Below are positions 25,201 to 32,859 of a DNA stretch of 64,000 nt, one piece after another (position 1 is the first letter of the stretch; each line of letters begins with the position of its first letter). Below the pieces are notes generated by a model that was given only the letters and a program-made list of their open reading frames with translations, was not told where the DNA came from and did not search any database. This stretch comes from Sipunculus nudus (taxonomy: Eukaryota; Annelida; Sipuncula; Golfingiida; Sipunculidae). The position numbers and the translations under genes were made by a program. The DNA is taken from contig CM049311.1 of assembly GCA_026874595.1 (NCBI GenBank), positions 57,000,453 through 57,064,452 on the forward strand, given 5' to 3'.

Positions 25201-28200
25201 TGCCTACGCATAAAATGATGAATTTGGCTATAGGAATAGTACTCAAGCTAAAGAGGGCGATATATTTGATGGGGATAGAGTAAAAAATGGGGTGTAGATT
25301 TTTTGGGAGTTTTATAAAAAAAATTATAAATAAATATGTTTCAGTACCATCTGTGTTGTTATTTATTCATGTTCCTCTCTACTTTCTATCATCTCTGTTC
25401 TATCTGACTAAGTCACTTTGACACTCAGCGATGTATACATCATCAGGAATCTGGAAGAGAAATGATGTATTATCACAAACATGCAAATAAATAAACATAC
25501 AAAGTCCCAAGTGGGAATCGATCCAGCGACCTTCCGCTCTGCAGACAGGTGTTTAACCCCTAAGCCATGAAGGCTTGATACTGACCGGGGATCGGGGGTT
25601 TTATTTAAGTTACAGGTCGTTCAGTGCATTGGTTCACTAGTGGAAAATAATAACAATACCGGGGTTATGTAATATTGAGTGATGTAATCAATAACGGTCA
25701 AGATTGTCAAGGTAGTTAATCTGTTGACGTTAACAGTAGGCATCATGTCGTCGGACAGTGAGTTTGAGTCGCCGAAGATCAAGAATTTCAGGAGTAAATT
25801 AGATGAGTTGATCATGGAGAAAAGCGGTGAACAAGCACAACATACACAATCGTGCGGGCAAAAAAGACAGATAGTTAAGGAGAGCACAGTAAACCGAAAG
25901 AAAGTGAAGGTGATAGAATGTGACAGTTCTGGGGGTTCCGTGAGGTGTCGCAGTGTAAGAACAGAACGGCGCACAACAGTATCGGGTAATACCAGTAGCA
26001 GAAAAAGCACACACACCGCAGTGAAACAGAGAATTAAAGTGACAGACGCAGAAACACAATGTATGATTATTGGTGAAAAAAAATATGTAAAAACAATTGG
26101 GACACAGTATAACTCCTGTAAAGGCAGTTATCAACGTAAGGATATCCCTGAATTACAGGACATAACTTGGCAGACCCTGATGCAAAAAATCCTGATATCA
26201 AAAGAATGTACAATCAATTGGTTAATGAGTGTGGGAATGATTAAAAATGAGAGAAAGTGCTATAAATGTGGTGGGGATATGTCCCTTGTGAGTGCAGATG
26301 AGTTGACATCAAGTGACGCCTATAAGTGGCGGTGTCAGAAAAGGCAGCCGGTGAAACATGATGTTAGATTATCGATTAGGCATGGGAGTTGGTTTAGTTT
26401 CGCCAACTTGACCATAGAGGAAATCATACAACTCACGTATATGTGGTCAATCGGTATGACTCAAACTCAAATGATAAATGAATTGAAAATAAGCAGTAAT
26501 ACCAGTGTAGACTGGTGTAATTTTTGTCGAGAGGTTTGCGAACACAGCATCCTCTCACAGACAGACGATGTACAGATCGGTGGGGAGGGAATAATTGTGG
26601 AAATTGACGAATCGAAATTTTCCAAACGAAAGTTCCATAGAGGACACATGGTAAAAGGTGACTGGGTTTTTGGGGGTCGTGAACAGACAGACAAGAGGAA
26701 GGTGTTCATGTTTGTAGTACCCGACAGGTCGCAGGAAACACTTTTGCCTTTAATCAAGAAGTACATAAAAGCTGGATCTATCATCAGATCGGACTGCTGG
26801 AAAGCGTACGATTGTCTGAGTGCACATGGTTATGTCCATGAAAGTGTTAATCATAGCCAGAACTTTAAAGATCCAGTCAGTGGTTGCCACACGAATTCAA
26901 TAGAGGGTGACTAGCAGAAGGTAAAGAGAGGTGTAGGCATGCCGAGGTTTGGTGTAAAATCGTGTCATCTGCAAAGTTACCTAGGTGTTTACATTTGGCG
27001 TTTAAAAAACCAAGGGAAAAACCTATTTAGTGAATTTGTCAAAAGTGTGACAACATTATATGATGGAAATTGTGGCAAAGAGAGCTGCAAATTCTGTCAT
27101 TAAGGACAGGGAAGGAGGAGGAACATTTGTAAATAGATTGCATGTATATATGTTACATTTTGGTACCGGCACTAGGAGCACTGAGACGTAAGAGGAGAAT
27201 GGATATAAGATGTCAAGGGAAGACTTGAGGTAAGGACTGGTTACATGTAGACACAATTATATTGTTAATTGTAAATGATGTAAGCATGAGATAATGGAAT
27301 TAAATGAAAATAATTGTGCGAATATTGGGGGGAGACCCCCCCCAAACCCCCCACCCGCCATCACCCCAACTTGCCTTGCATAGTAGTGGTACGTGTAAAA
27401 AGGTAGATAAAGTAAGTAAAGTTATATTGGGGGGAGACCCCCCAAACCCCACCTTTTACTTCCTTTGCATAGTGGTGGTACGTGTAAAATGAATAAAAAA
27501 AGTAAAGAGAAATGGGGGGGGGAGACCCCCCCCCCCCCGGCACTTGCCCTGTATAGTAGTGAATTTGTTGAAAATCCCAGAAGTGCCCCTCAGAAAAGAG
27601 TGCATTCAATAGGGTGTGTGAGTGTTTGGCGAACTGGTGATAATCTTGCATCATGGCGACATTGTATACTGATGTAGCGTCGCCTGAGAAATGCAAGATA
27701 TGTAGCGGTTTATATTGAGCAGATGGAACTGAATAAAATGTGTGAATGGCAAATATAGGAACATATATCCGTGTGGGAATAAGGTAAGGTGCTGCAGACT
27801 TGGCTGCCAGTCGTTTTATGTGTAGGCAAGGATTCTATAGTCGCACCGATATGTGATATATGTAAACTAAAAACGGGACCTCAACAATGACAATCTCATG
27901 TTCTTGACAATGCAGTATTTGCTTGGTGCCTAAAATGTAATTTATGAAGAAAAACCTACAAGGGATTAGGCTGACTTAAATCACATTTTGCTGCCGACTA
28001 TCCAGTCTGTCACAAGGCCAGGCATGTCTGCTAGAACTGTCAGGGGCCATGCTACCCTAATTATCGCCCATTCAGGATCGGTCCATACTTGTTTTTATAT
28101 ACCCCAAAACAACGTTTACTATATGTCGTTGGCGAGGAAACAACACGATTTACTGAAAATATATAGTAAATTGAACTAAACTAACCACGAAGAACGCTGC

Positions 28201-28242
28201 GGGAATCCCGGAATTACTCGCTGAACCTTCTTCGGTCGCCAT
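10139..28242 (-). CDS. VBP1: Prefoldin subunit 3 (VHL-binding protein 1), six coding exons, complete
   Basis: Coding exons in transcript order are 28186-28242, 13341-13468, 12058-12124, 11762-11860, 10690-10828 and 10139-10203 (555 nt, 184 residues plus stop). Every intron is GT-AG and the phases (0,2,0,0,1) join without error. Recognised by family landmarks: IPAAFFVEDVDNYM near residue 13, LEEQHNKYKFME near 43, LLSDQLYAKADIPPSDKVCLWLG near 95, ANVMLEYNLDDA near 118 and MARVYNWDVKRR near 165. The human protein is slightly longer. Alpha-type prefoldins have N- and C-terminal coiled-coil helices around a beta-hairpin core; the core is the LLSDQLY...ANVMLEY segment. Known family role: part of the hexameric prefoldin that hands unfolded actin and tubulin to the CCT chaperonin; also binds VHL. 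Intron 1 is 14,717 bp and holds several transposons; intron 2 holds a ~144 bp array. A possible poly(A) signal lies at 9289-9295. The start codon is the only ATG in exon 1 and gives the expected short N-terminus. Confidence 0.95.
10690..10828 (-). CDS. VBP1: VBP1 coding exon 5
   Basis: 46 codons plus one base, from ANVMLEYNLDDA to DQTTTVEV, after acceptor ATCCACAG. The donor is placed at A|GTATCC, not at the earlier GTTAGT, because only this gives an Asn codon and the conserved VN-MARVYNWD junction. Confidence 0.93.
11762..11860 (-). CDS. VBP1: VBP1 coding exon 4
   Basis: 33 codons in phase 0 at both ends, DSSDGIKTHFLLSDQLY... to ...KVCLWLG. Acceptor CTCTTTTCAG, donor GTAAGA. Carries the conserved beta-hairpin core. 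Confidence 0.95.
12058..12124 (-). CDS. VBP1: VBP1 coding exon 3
   Basis: One base completes the split Arg codon, then 22 codons, LKSQIPDIKTSLDIV..., ending ...TKK in phase 0. Acceptor TTATTTCAG, donor GTAGGT. It corresponds to LKGQIPEIKQTLE in vertebrate VBP1. Confidence 0.94.
12271..13079 (-). mobile_element. Helitron-like element with ~144-bp tandem core, in VBP1 intron 2
   Basis: Left end is CTAGATGTGGTCAGACAATGG followed by a GGTCCTCAGAGGGCCC hairpin; read on the minus strand this gives a hairpin then CTAG, as at a Helitron 3' end (CTRR). The core has units starting AATCAGC at about 12567, 12712 and 12855 (145 and 143 bp apart). The right end is GGACGGATGGATGGACTGAC, then GTGATCACTATAGGGC. 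A second copy of the left end occurs at 16026-16070. No protein is encoded. Confidence 0.55.
13341..13468 (-). CDS. VBP1: VBP1 coding exon 2
   Basis: Begins after the acceptor ...TTAACAG with EDVDNYMKRPENN and ends ...NITTKKT plus two bases (AG) of an Arg codon completed by exon 3; donor GTAGCA. It forms most of the N-terminal coiled-coil helix (residues 20-61). Confidence 0.94.
13600..13875 (-). repeat. tRNA-derived SINE-like element
   Basis: On the minus strand, TGTAATGGCATAGGTGCTGG supplies an A-box-like head and GGTTCAAATCC a good B box (13810-13875). A body with GCCAAGACCCTTAAGCAAGG follows, then a tail to about 13600. The layout (tRNA head, conserved body) fits an invertebrate SINE. 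Lies in VBP1 intron 1 close to exon 2. Confidence 0.6.
14141..15290. repeat. Paralogue of the 1-1450 block, in VBP1 intron 1
   Basis: Starts at the AAGGCCTACAGGCCT hairpin, then the same order as the left edge: CTGGACCATTACTTTT, GGCGCCACCAGTCTTG units, ACTGCACTAAGTGAACTCAT, and GCCAAATCTGATATATTTGG units. A further partial start is at 16110-16300. Confidence 0.65.
15291..16110. other. VBP1 intron 1, no feature recognised
   Basis: AT-rich text without clear repeat structure apart from the repeated 'TGGTCGGACAATGGTCCTCA' end near 16026. No coding text. Confidence 0.5.
16308..17790 (-). mobile_element. Helitron-like element with GGTGGCGCCACC dimer core, copy 1
   Basis: Left end CTAGAATATGGGTAGTC with inverted pairing across GTCAACAAGCGAC; on the minus strand this is a hairpin followed by CTAG. 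The core holds palindromes near 16607, 16735, 16884, 17011, 17159, 17287 and 17437, alternating about 128 and 149 bp apart, so the true unit is a ~277-bp dimer. The right part (17560-17790) is unique to the family and ends around GCGGATACAATG. Co-linear with copy 2 at both ends. Confidence 0.6.
17791..18867. repeat. Repeat block between the two palindrome-core elements
   Basis: 17780-17960 has GGTGGCGCCACC-type units like the left edge of the window. 18240-18860 is co-linear with 2221-2890 (GATGCATATTGAATGCAAAA onward). Confidence 0.6.
18868..20618 (-). mobile_element. Helitron-like element with GGTGGCGCCACC dimer core, copy 2
   Basis: Left end CTAGAATACGGATAGTCGAC, pairing with the following GCGACTACGTGTATCC. 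Palindromes near 19170, 19298, 19446, 19577, 19727, 19856, 20007, 20136 and 20285 alternate 128-131 and 148-151 bp apart. The right end has a CGG run (20552-20567) and a strong hairpin at 20586-20615 (GTATCCGC...GGCGGATAC). It has more core units than copy 1, as expected if the core expands and contracts. A C run lies at 19014-19030. Bivalve Helitron-like and 'pearl' elements share this plan of unique ends around a tandem core. Confidence 0.62.
20640..21940 (+). mobile_element. Dispersed element with GACCCATGGGTC end, with nested SINE-like copy
   Basis: Repeated ~180-bp units around 'CTCTGAGCTATGGGGCT...ACCATTGGACC' (20660-21500) and the right end TGACCCATGGGTCACTTGT at 21921-21940. The left border is not clear. 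A tRNA-derived SINE-like sequence is nested at 21695-21860. Confidence 0.45.
21695..21860 (-). repeat. tRNA-derived SINE-like element
   Basis: On the minus strand, CTGTGTGGTAAAATGCTTGG (A-box-like) and CCAGGTTCGATTCG (B box) are about 35 bp apart, followed by GC-richer body text to about 21695. Nested in the 20640-21940 repeat. Confidence 0.6.
21941..22158. other. VBP1 intron 1 spacer
   Basis: No repeat or coding signal recognised between the 20640-21940 element and the hAT-like element. Confidence 0.5.
22159..24186. mobile_element. Non-autonomous terminal-inverted-repeat element, hAT-like ends
   Basis: 2,028 bp bounded by perfect 15-bp inverted repeats CAGTGTTGCTCCTAG (22159-22173 and 24172-24186). 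The CAGTG start is typical of hAT elements, but the flanking direct repeat that can be seen is only 5 bp (TAACA), not the usual 8. The left end has a perfect hairpin (22176-22198). No transposase is visible inside; the interior has GC-richer patches (23450-23710). It lies in VBP1 intron 1. Confidence 0.55.
22176..22198. other. Perfect subterminal hairpin
   Basis: TGCGGCATTG and its exact complement separated by a 3-base loop, starting 2 bp inside the left inverted repeat of the 22159-24186 element. Confidence 0.7.
24187..25173. other. VBP1 intron 1 spacer with two GGGGGCTGGCYGCCCCCAC units
   Basis: 24705-24735 and 24816-24846 share a G/C-rich, hairpin-forming 30-mer ending CACACCCCCGCT. 24616-24641 is an ACCCAAAACA/TGTTTTGGGT hairpin. 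No gene. Confidence 0.55.
25182..25215 (+). repeat. Merlin left terminal inverted repeat
   Basis: 34 bp beginning GGAGCGACTATAGAATCC; pairs with 27814-27847 with mismatches at positions 3 and 27. Confidence 0.93.
25500..25577 (-). repeat. tRNA-like sequence with pol III boxes inside the Merlin 5' region
   Basis: The minus strand reads TGGCTTAGGGGTTAAAC (A-box-like), then a CTGCAGA anticodon-loop-like segment as in tRNA-Cys, then GGATCGATTCCC (B-box-like). The spacing fits a tRNA or tRNA-derived SINE head. No clear acceptor stem or SINE body is seen, so a working tRNA is not claimed. Confidence 0.4.
25745..27103 (+). pseudogene. Merlin-type transposase broken by one in-frame TAG
   Basis: From the ATG at 25745 the frame is open for 389 codons, then TAG at 26912-26914, then open again for 62 codons to TAA at 27101-27103, with no frameshift. 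The N-terminal part is charged. A zinc-ribbon-like segment has C172, C175 and C197. The ISXO2-like DDE domain follows, with likely catalytic residues D288 (VEIDESK), D350 (RSDCWKAY) and E387 (NSIEG). The stop falls at the position usually held by Trp in the NxIEGxW motif; TGG to TAG is a single change. The C-terminal part after the stop still reads as family sequence (QKVKRG). A start a few codons upstream at a TTG (25724) is less likely. The truncated product keeps all three acidic residues but loses the last helix, so it is probably inactive. Confidence 0.9.
27305..27590 (+). repeat. Three G/C-run hairpin units in the Merlin 3' region
   Basis: Three units, about 100 and 85 bp apart, each with a run of 6-8 G, then GA, then a run of C (from 27327, 27429 and 27514), followed by a TGCATAGTRGTGGTACGTG-like stretch in the first two. 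Each GGGGGGAGACCCCCC core is self-complementary. Confidence 0.7.
27814..27847 (-). repeat. Merlin right terminal inverted repeat
   Basis: Reverse complement begins GGTGCGACTATAGAATCC. The flanking GATATGTG at 27848-27855 repeats the left flank exactly. Confidence 0.93.
27856..28185. other. VBP1 intron 1, 5' end
   Basis: From the Merlin target duplication to the exon 1 donor; no feature recognised. Confidence 0.6.
28186..28242 (-). CDS. VBP1: VBP1 coding exon 1
   Basis: Encodes the first 19 residues, MATEEGSASNSGIPAAFFV, and ends in phase 0 at the donor GTTAGT (28185 downward). The IPAAFFV|EDVD junction matches the conserved IPEAVFVEDVD of animal VBP1. This small exon is 14.7 kb from exon 2, so gene finders could easily miss it. 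A transposon begins about 48 bp upstream of the ATG. Confidence 0.9.
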
Positions 28243-28506
28243 GCTGACAAATGGTACTACCGTGGTGTGCCAAAAAGAGACCAATCAACGGGCATATAAT
28301 AAAACCCGGAAAAACTCGGAAATTAATAAAACTCGGAAAAATGGCCGGAAAAGAAGATAAACACACGAGGAAGAATAATTCAAATGATTCATTTAACAGA
28401 GAAAGATTCAGTGCGACCATACAGCTGTTTTTTATTTGCTTAAAATGAATAAAACTACTTTAACCGACCCTATTTAGTGTTGATCACACTGTAAATTTCC
28501 TGCGTC

Positions 28507-28520
28507 CGCCATCTTGGAGT
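28507..28520 (-). promoter_or_regulatory. YY1-like motif in the transposon arm upstream of VBP1
   Basis: The minus strand reads CAAGATGGCGGACG, close to the YY1 consensus AAGATGGCGGC, about 270 bp upstream of the VBP1 ATG and in the gene's orientation. The mirror copy is at 29719-29731. Confidence 0.4.
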
Positions 28521-29190
28521 CATGGTATGTCGGAAAAAAAGTTGTCCCCTTGGAAATAAAGTATATTTATGTTAACACTTTGTTAAACTGCCACATTATG
28601 GAAAAAATCGTACATATTTTTTAAATAAACCCAATTTATACTTCTTTTGGCAATCAAACCTATTTAATTTACACCAATCTAACTTTTAGAACTGGCGAGG
28701 ACCCCTTGCTGTGGGGATCATTCCCTGATATAATTTTCTGTACAAGTCACAGATAAAACACCGTTAGGTTTTAGCTTCATTAGAAAACATGGAAAAATAA
28801 AAAAAGTAAATCATCGACAAATATACTGTTTATTTAGTAAACAATTCATGTTAATAAAAGATATATACAAGTACAACATATTATAATGGAGTTGTTGATA
28901 TATACATGATATAGGTATCTGTGAATCATTTTCAATATGAGATATTATGCACATGAAAAGATTCACAAAAGTCACTTGGCACATTAGTGTTTAAACTATA
29001 CAATGATAAATGTTATTATTGTTCTCAAGGATTCAATTGAAACATTTCCACATCTACAGTGTAGTTACAATATGGAATTCCTTAAAACATAATATTTCTT
29101 ATAACATTAAAAAAAATCATTACAAATACATATATTTTTCAGAATTGTATGCACAGTGAGCATTGTTTAGGAATATATGTAAATAAATAA

Positions 29191-29195
<5 letters not shown>

Positions 29196-29268
<73 letters not shown>
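29196..29268. repeat. (TA)n microsatellite in the core of the long-inverted-repeat element
   Basis: About 36 uninterrupted TA dinucleotides following AAATAAATAAAT. Confidence 0.95.
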
Positions 29269-29269
<1 letters not shown>

Positions 29270-29974
29270 ATATGCTTCATGTCATAAATTGTTACTCTTT
29301 AAAACAAAATTTATATTTTTTCAGTAAATGATTTCAGTAAATGTTGAAAATACATATATGGTGTAAATCTGTGGGTTATCATGGTAAAATGAATTGTTTA
29401 CTAAATAAACAGTATATTTGTCGATGATTCACGTTTTAATTTGTCCATGTTTTCTAACGAAGCTGAAACTGACGATGTTCTGTCTGTGACTTACGCAGGA
29501 AAATTATATCAGGGAATGATCCCTGGAGCAAGAAGCTCTAGCAAGTTCTAAAAGTTTGATTGGTAAAAATTAAATAGATTTGGATGCCAAAAAAGTATTA
29601 ATTTCGATTTATTTGAAATAGTTATGCTTTATTTCATAATGTGATTGTTTAACAAAGTGTTAAAGAAACATTTACTTTATTTCCGAGGGGACAACTTTTT
29701 TCCGACATACCATGACTCCAAGATGGCGGACGCAGGAATTTTACAGGGTGATTAACACGAAAAGGGTCGGTTAAAAGTAGTTTTATTCCTTTTAAGAAAT
29801 AAAAAAAATAAACTGTATAAGCACACTGAATTATTCTATGTTATATTAATCATTTGAATTACTCTTTTACATGTGTTTTTATGCTTTTCCGGCCATTTTT
29901 CCGAGTTTTATTAATTTCCGAGTTTTCCGAGAATTTCCGAGATTTTCCGGGTTTTATTATATGCCCAATCAACG

Positions 29975-31984
29975 CGTTTTCCGATAGAGGTCACTACTGG
30001 TCTGTACTTAACACACATTATGCCGGTAACCCATCCTGCCCCTGGTCAATCTTTCCCCCTCAGTTATAGGATATATGACCCGAAAATGATTTCACATTTG
30101 ACTGTGACAATCAGACCTTGGAATATTGCCTAAATATGGTAATAGTTAGAGATTAAGATCAAGTGATAATGCACCAAATATTAATACAATACCTTTTAAT
30201 TCCTAAGAAATTAAGAATTGAAAACTCAAACTGAAGGGATGGGAATTTATTTAGATATTGCATATTTTGCAAAAAAAAATAGGAATAATAATTTAAAAAA
30301 TGTGGTAATTGCGAAACATATTTTGTTACTCTTCGAGAGAGGCATATGAAACGAAGCAAATGTTTGTACGTGGGGCAATTCATATATGTTTTATGATAAA
30401 GAGAACCGTAAAAAAAACAAACATGGTTCAAATGATTATTATTTCATATAGATATAGATGGCATGAACATGAATTCCATAGGGGTAGTTCGAATCTTAGT
30501 GAGTCTTGCTAAAGCCAATAATATATAAGGACACTTTTATAGTGATAACTCGAGGGTTTCTTTTTCAAGACTCCATGTATTGGAATCACGGTAACATTTT
30601 ACAATTTAACAAGCATCCGGGCTATCAGAGCTCTTCAATGGATCAAAAGCTAGTGATTCAGTGGGTTAGGGCCACAATATTTCTGTAGCGCCGGCAAAGT
30701 TTTTCTTACAATCACCATTATTCACCCATGAGTATTCCACCTAATTTTACAAAACTAATATGATAATCTTTTTTCAGCATTTGCTTTCCTTTACAAGTAT
30801 CTTAAGGCTTCTTCTCGGGGTCCATGATAACCGTTTAGAAGCTTTTTGTTTGAGTAAATTTTACCAGAAAGGGCCCAGAAATTTAAAGACACCTGTTATT
30901 ATGTTCAAGAAAGATGAAACACCATCTACAGTATCATTACCATCCCTTAACCCGCTCGCCCACGCATAAAGTCGATTTATTCAAGTTCGAATTTATTCCG
31001 GTGCAGAAGGTCACTGAGTTTGGATAAATTTCTCGTTTTTGTCTGTATCAACAACTTTTTTTTGGGGGGGGGGGGTATAGGCATTTCCATATATTGAAAA
31101 AATATCATATACTGAATGAATAAGGTATTCCGGTGATTATTGATAAAAAGCATATCTAGCAGAGAATTAAAAAAAAGCGTAGGACTTTACTAAAATGGTC
31201 GGCGTCCGTCCGATCCGCCCTATTCTTTTACCACATATCTCTCAGACTCTTGCAGCTTTCCTCTACACATTTGATAGACTTACTTAGCACATGACTGGCA
31301 TGTTAGTATAACCTGCAGGTAGTGCCACCTCTGTTTAACGACTTTTTGCACTCAATGAATACTGTCTTGAATAGAATTATTACTTCCCCGCCGTTGGAGG
31401 GAAGACTACTAAAATGGTCTTCGTCTGTTAAGTCCCAACCCGTTTATTACATGATAGCTCTAAAACCTTTGTTGTATTCTTGGCCCAATTTTACATATTT
31501 AATAATCACATGACGAGCATGTCATTGTACCACCTATGTTAGACCTACTTTTTTTCCCCGACCCTAGGTGTTTTTTTCCTTTTAAATTTGGAAAAATTCA
31601 GTAAATGAGAAAGCTAAAGCCTCCAAATCATATACACAGATTCCTTAGAGCAAGGGGGATTTAATGAATAATAAATGGAACAGGGATCTTTTTAAATGAT
31701 AGTTTAATGTCTTTAAAATTTTGCTGATCAGCAAAATTCTTTATTTTCATGATTCATTTTTTTTTTTTGTGTGCAAAATTTTCTATCTTTTTTTTTGTGA
31801 GCTGCTACGATTATTTCCATATTGGGCGGACACAATCATCATGTGATTTTTTGGTGATCCGGTTATTCTTTAAGTAGTCTGTAAATGTCAACTATATCAT
31901 TCATATACCTTGGTCACATCTATCCCGGAACAAAAGAAATAAAATTCATGTTACTTAAATATGCATTGAAACAGAAATAACATG
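29975..31984. other. Intergenic, AT-rich, no gene seen
   Basis: Short ORFs only, none with recognisable protein features. A G run lies at 31062-31073. From 31190 to 31560 there is degenerate text of the short-chain repeat families (CCACCTCTGTTT, TCATTGTACCACCTATG). Confidence 0.55.
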
Positions 31985-32815
31985 CTTGCGAAGGGCTTAT
32001 TGTATCCCCAGACTGAGAAGTCAGGGATACTAATGGTTTTGATACGGTCGTGTCGCCACAGACAAATCGTGTGAGCGAGATAGCACAAAAAGAGTTTCAT
32101 TGATTTTTATTTTTTGATTTTTCAAGTGCATAAATATGAGCCAGAGGACCAAGTATATTTAAAATCGGATCAGGATCTTTACTTGGAGAGTTACCTTGAC
32201 CTTGAATATGTTTTTGTTTATGTTTACATTTTTGTCCATTTTTGTATATAATTACCCTTATTTGAGGATTGGTTCAACATATTTGCTCCATGTTTATTTC
32301 TGTTGAAGCTTTTGGAAATTTGATAATGTACTGAACTCTGGTAGCGCCACCTATAATCATTTTTCCATTATGGCCTTTTATGCGTATATTTAATGTAATT
32401 ATCACACATATCTAAGGAATGCTGCAAACTAATGACCTGAAATTTTGCACACTCATAGATCATGGATAGAGTTATTGCATACATAAGACAGGTGGTGCCA
32501 CTGGTAATTGTTTTGCTGCTACCAAAAAATCACCCATATCTCAGGAGTCATTCAACAGATTTGCTTCATTTTTATTTTTGTGGAGAGCTCTTGGACAGCT
32601 TTATCATTTATTGAACTCTGGTAGCGCCATCTGTAAATGTTTTTCCGTAATGGCCATGCAAATACGCTTCTATTATAGGTAAATATCACACATATCGCAG
32701 GAATGGCTAAAGCTATTGGCCTGAAATTTTGCACAACCATTGATCATGGATAGATTTATTACATACATAATACAGGTGACGCCACTGATAACCGTTTTGT
32801 GTGCCTGCTCTTCTT
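31985..32815. repeat. Diverged member of the palindrome-core repeat families
   Basis: Begins with the hairpin GTATCCC...GGGATAC (32009-32033). Then come degenerate GGTRGYGCCACC motifs near 32338, 32490, 32620 and 32775, spaced about 150/130/155 bp, as in the 16-20 kb elements. A related motif occurs at 31316. Confidence 0.5.
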
Positions 32816-32859
32816 GTTTAGTTGCATCCATTACACAAGAGACCTTTGGATCCTGAATT

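Larger units (their letters stand above)
25182..27847 (+). mobile_element. Complete Merlin DNA transposon with terminal inverted repeats and target duplication
   Basis: 2,666 bp bounded by 34-bp inverted repeats (25182-25215 and 27814-27847, two mismatches) starting GG(A/T)GCGACTATAG. Both sides carry the identical 8-bp direct repeat GATATGTG (25174-25181 and 27848-27855), the expected target duplication. Inside is a transposase of the Merlin/IS1016-IS1595 type. 8-9 bp duplications and GG-starting ends are typical of Merlin elements. It sits in intron 1 of VBP1, opposite to that gene. The perfect target duplication and near-perfect ends suggest a fairly young insertion. Confidence 0.93.
28291..29965. 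mobile_element. Long-inverted-repeat element (MULE-like or foldback) upstream of VBP1
   Basis: 1,675 bp with two inverted arms of about 565-580 bp (28291-28855 and 29388-29965) around a core with a (TA)n tract. Ends are GGCATATAATAAAACCCGG and its complement. Both flanks carry the 9-bp direct repeat CAATCAACG (28282-28290 and 29966-29974). A 9-bp duplication with long inverted repeats fits Mutator-like elements; no transposase is present. Each arm contains CAAGATGGCGGAC, resembling a YY1 site (28507-28520 and 29719-29731). The element starts about 48 bp upstream of the VBP1 ATG. Confidence 0.85.

Noticed and set aside
27361-27696. ORFs around the G/C-run units of the Merlin 3' region
   Set aside because: Gly/Pro-rich frames come from homopolymer runs and lie outside the transposase frame.
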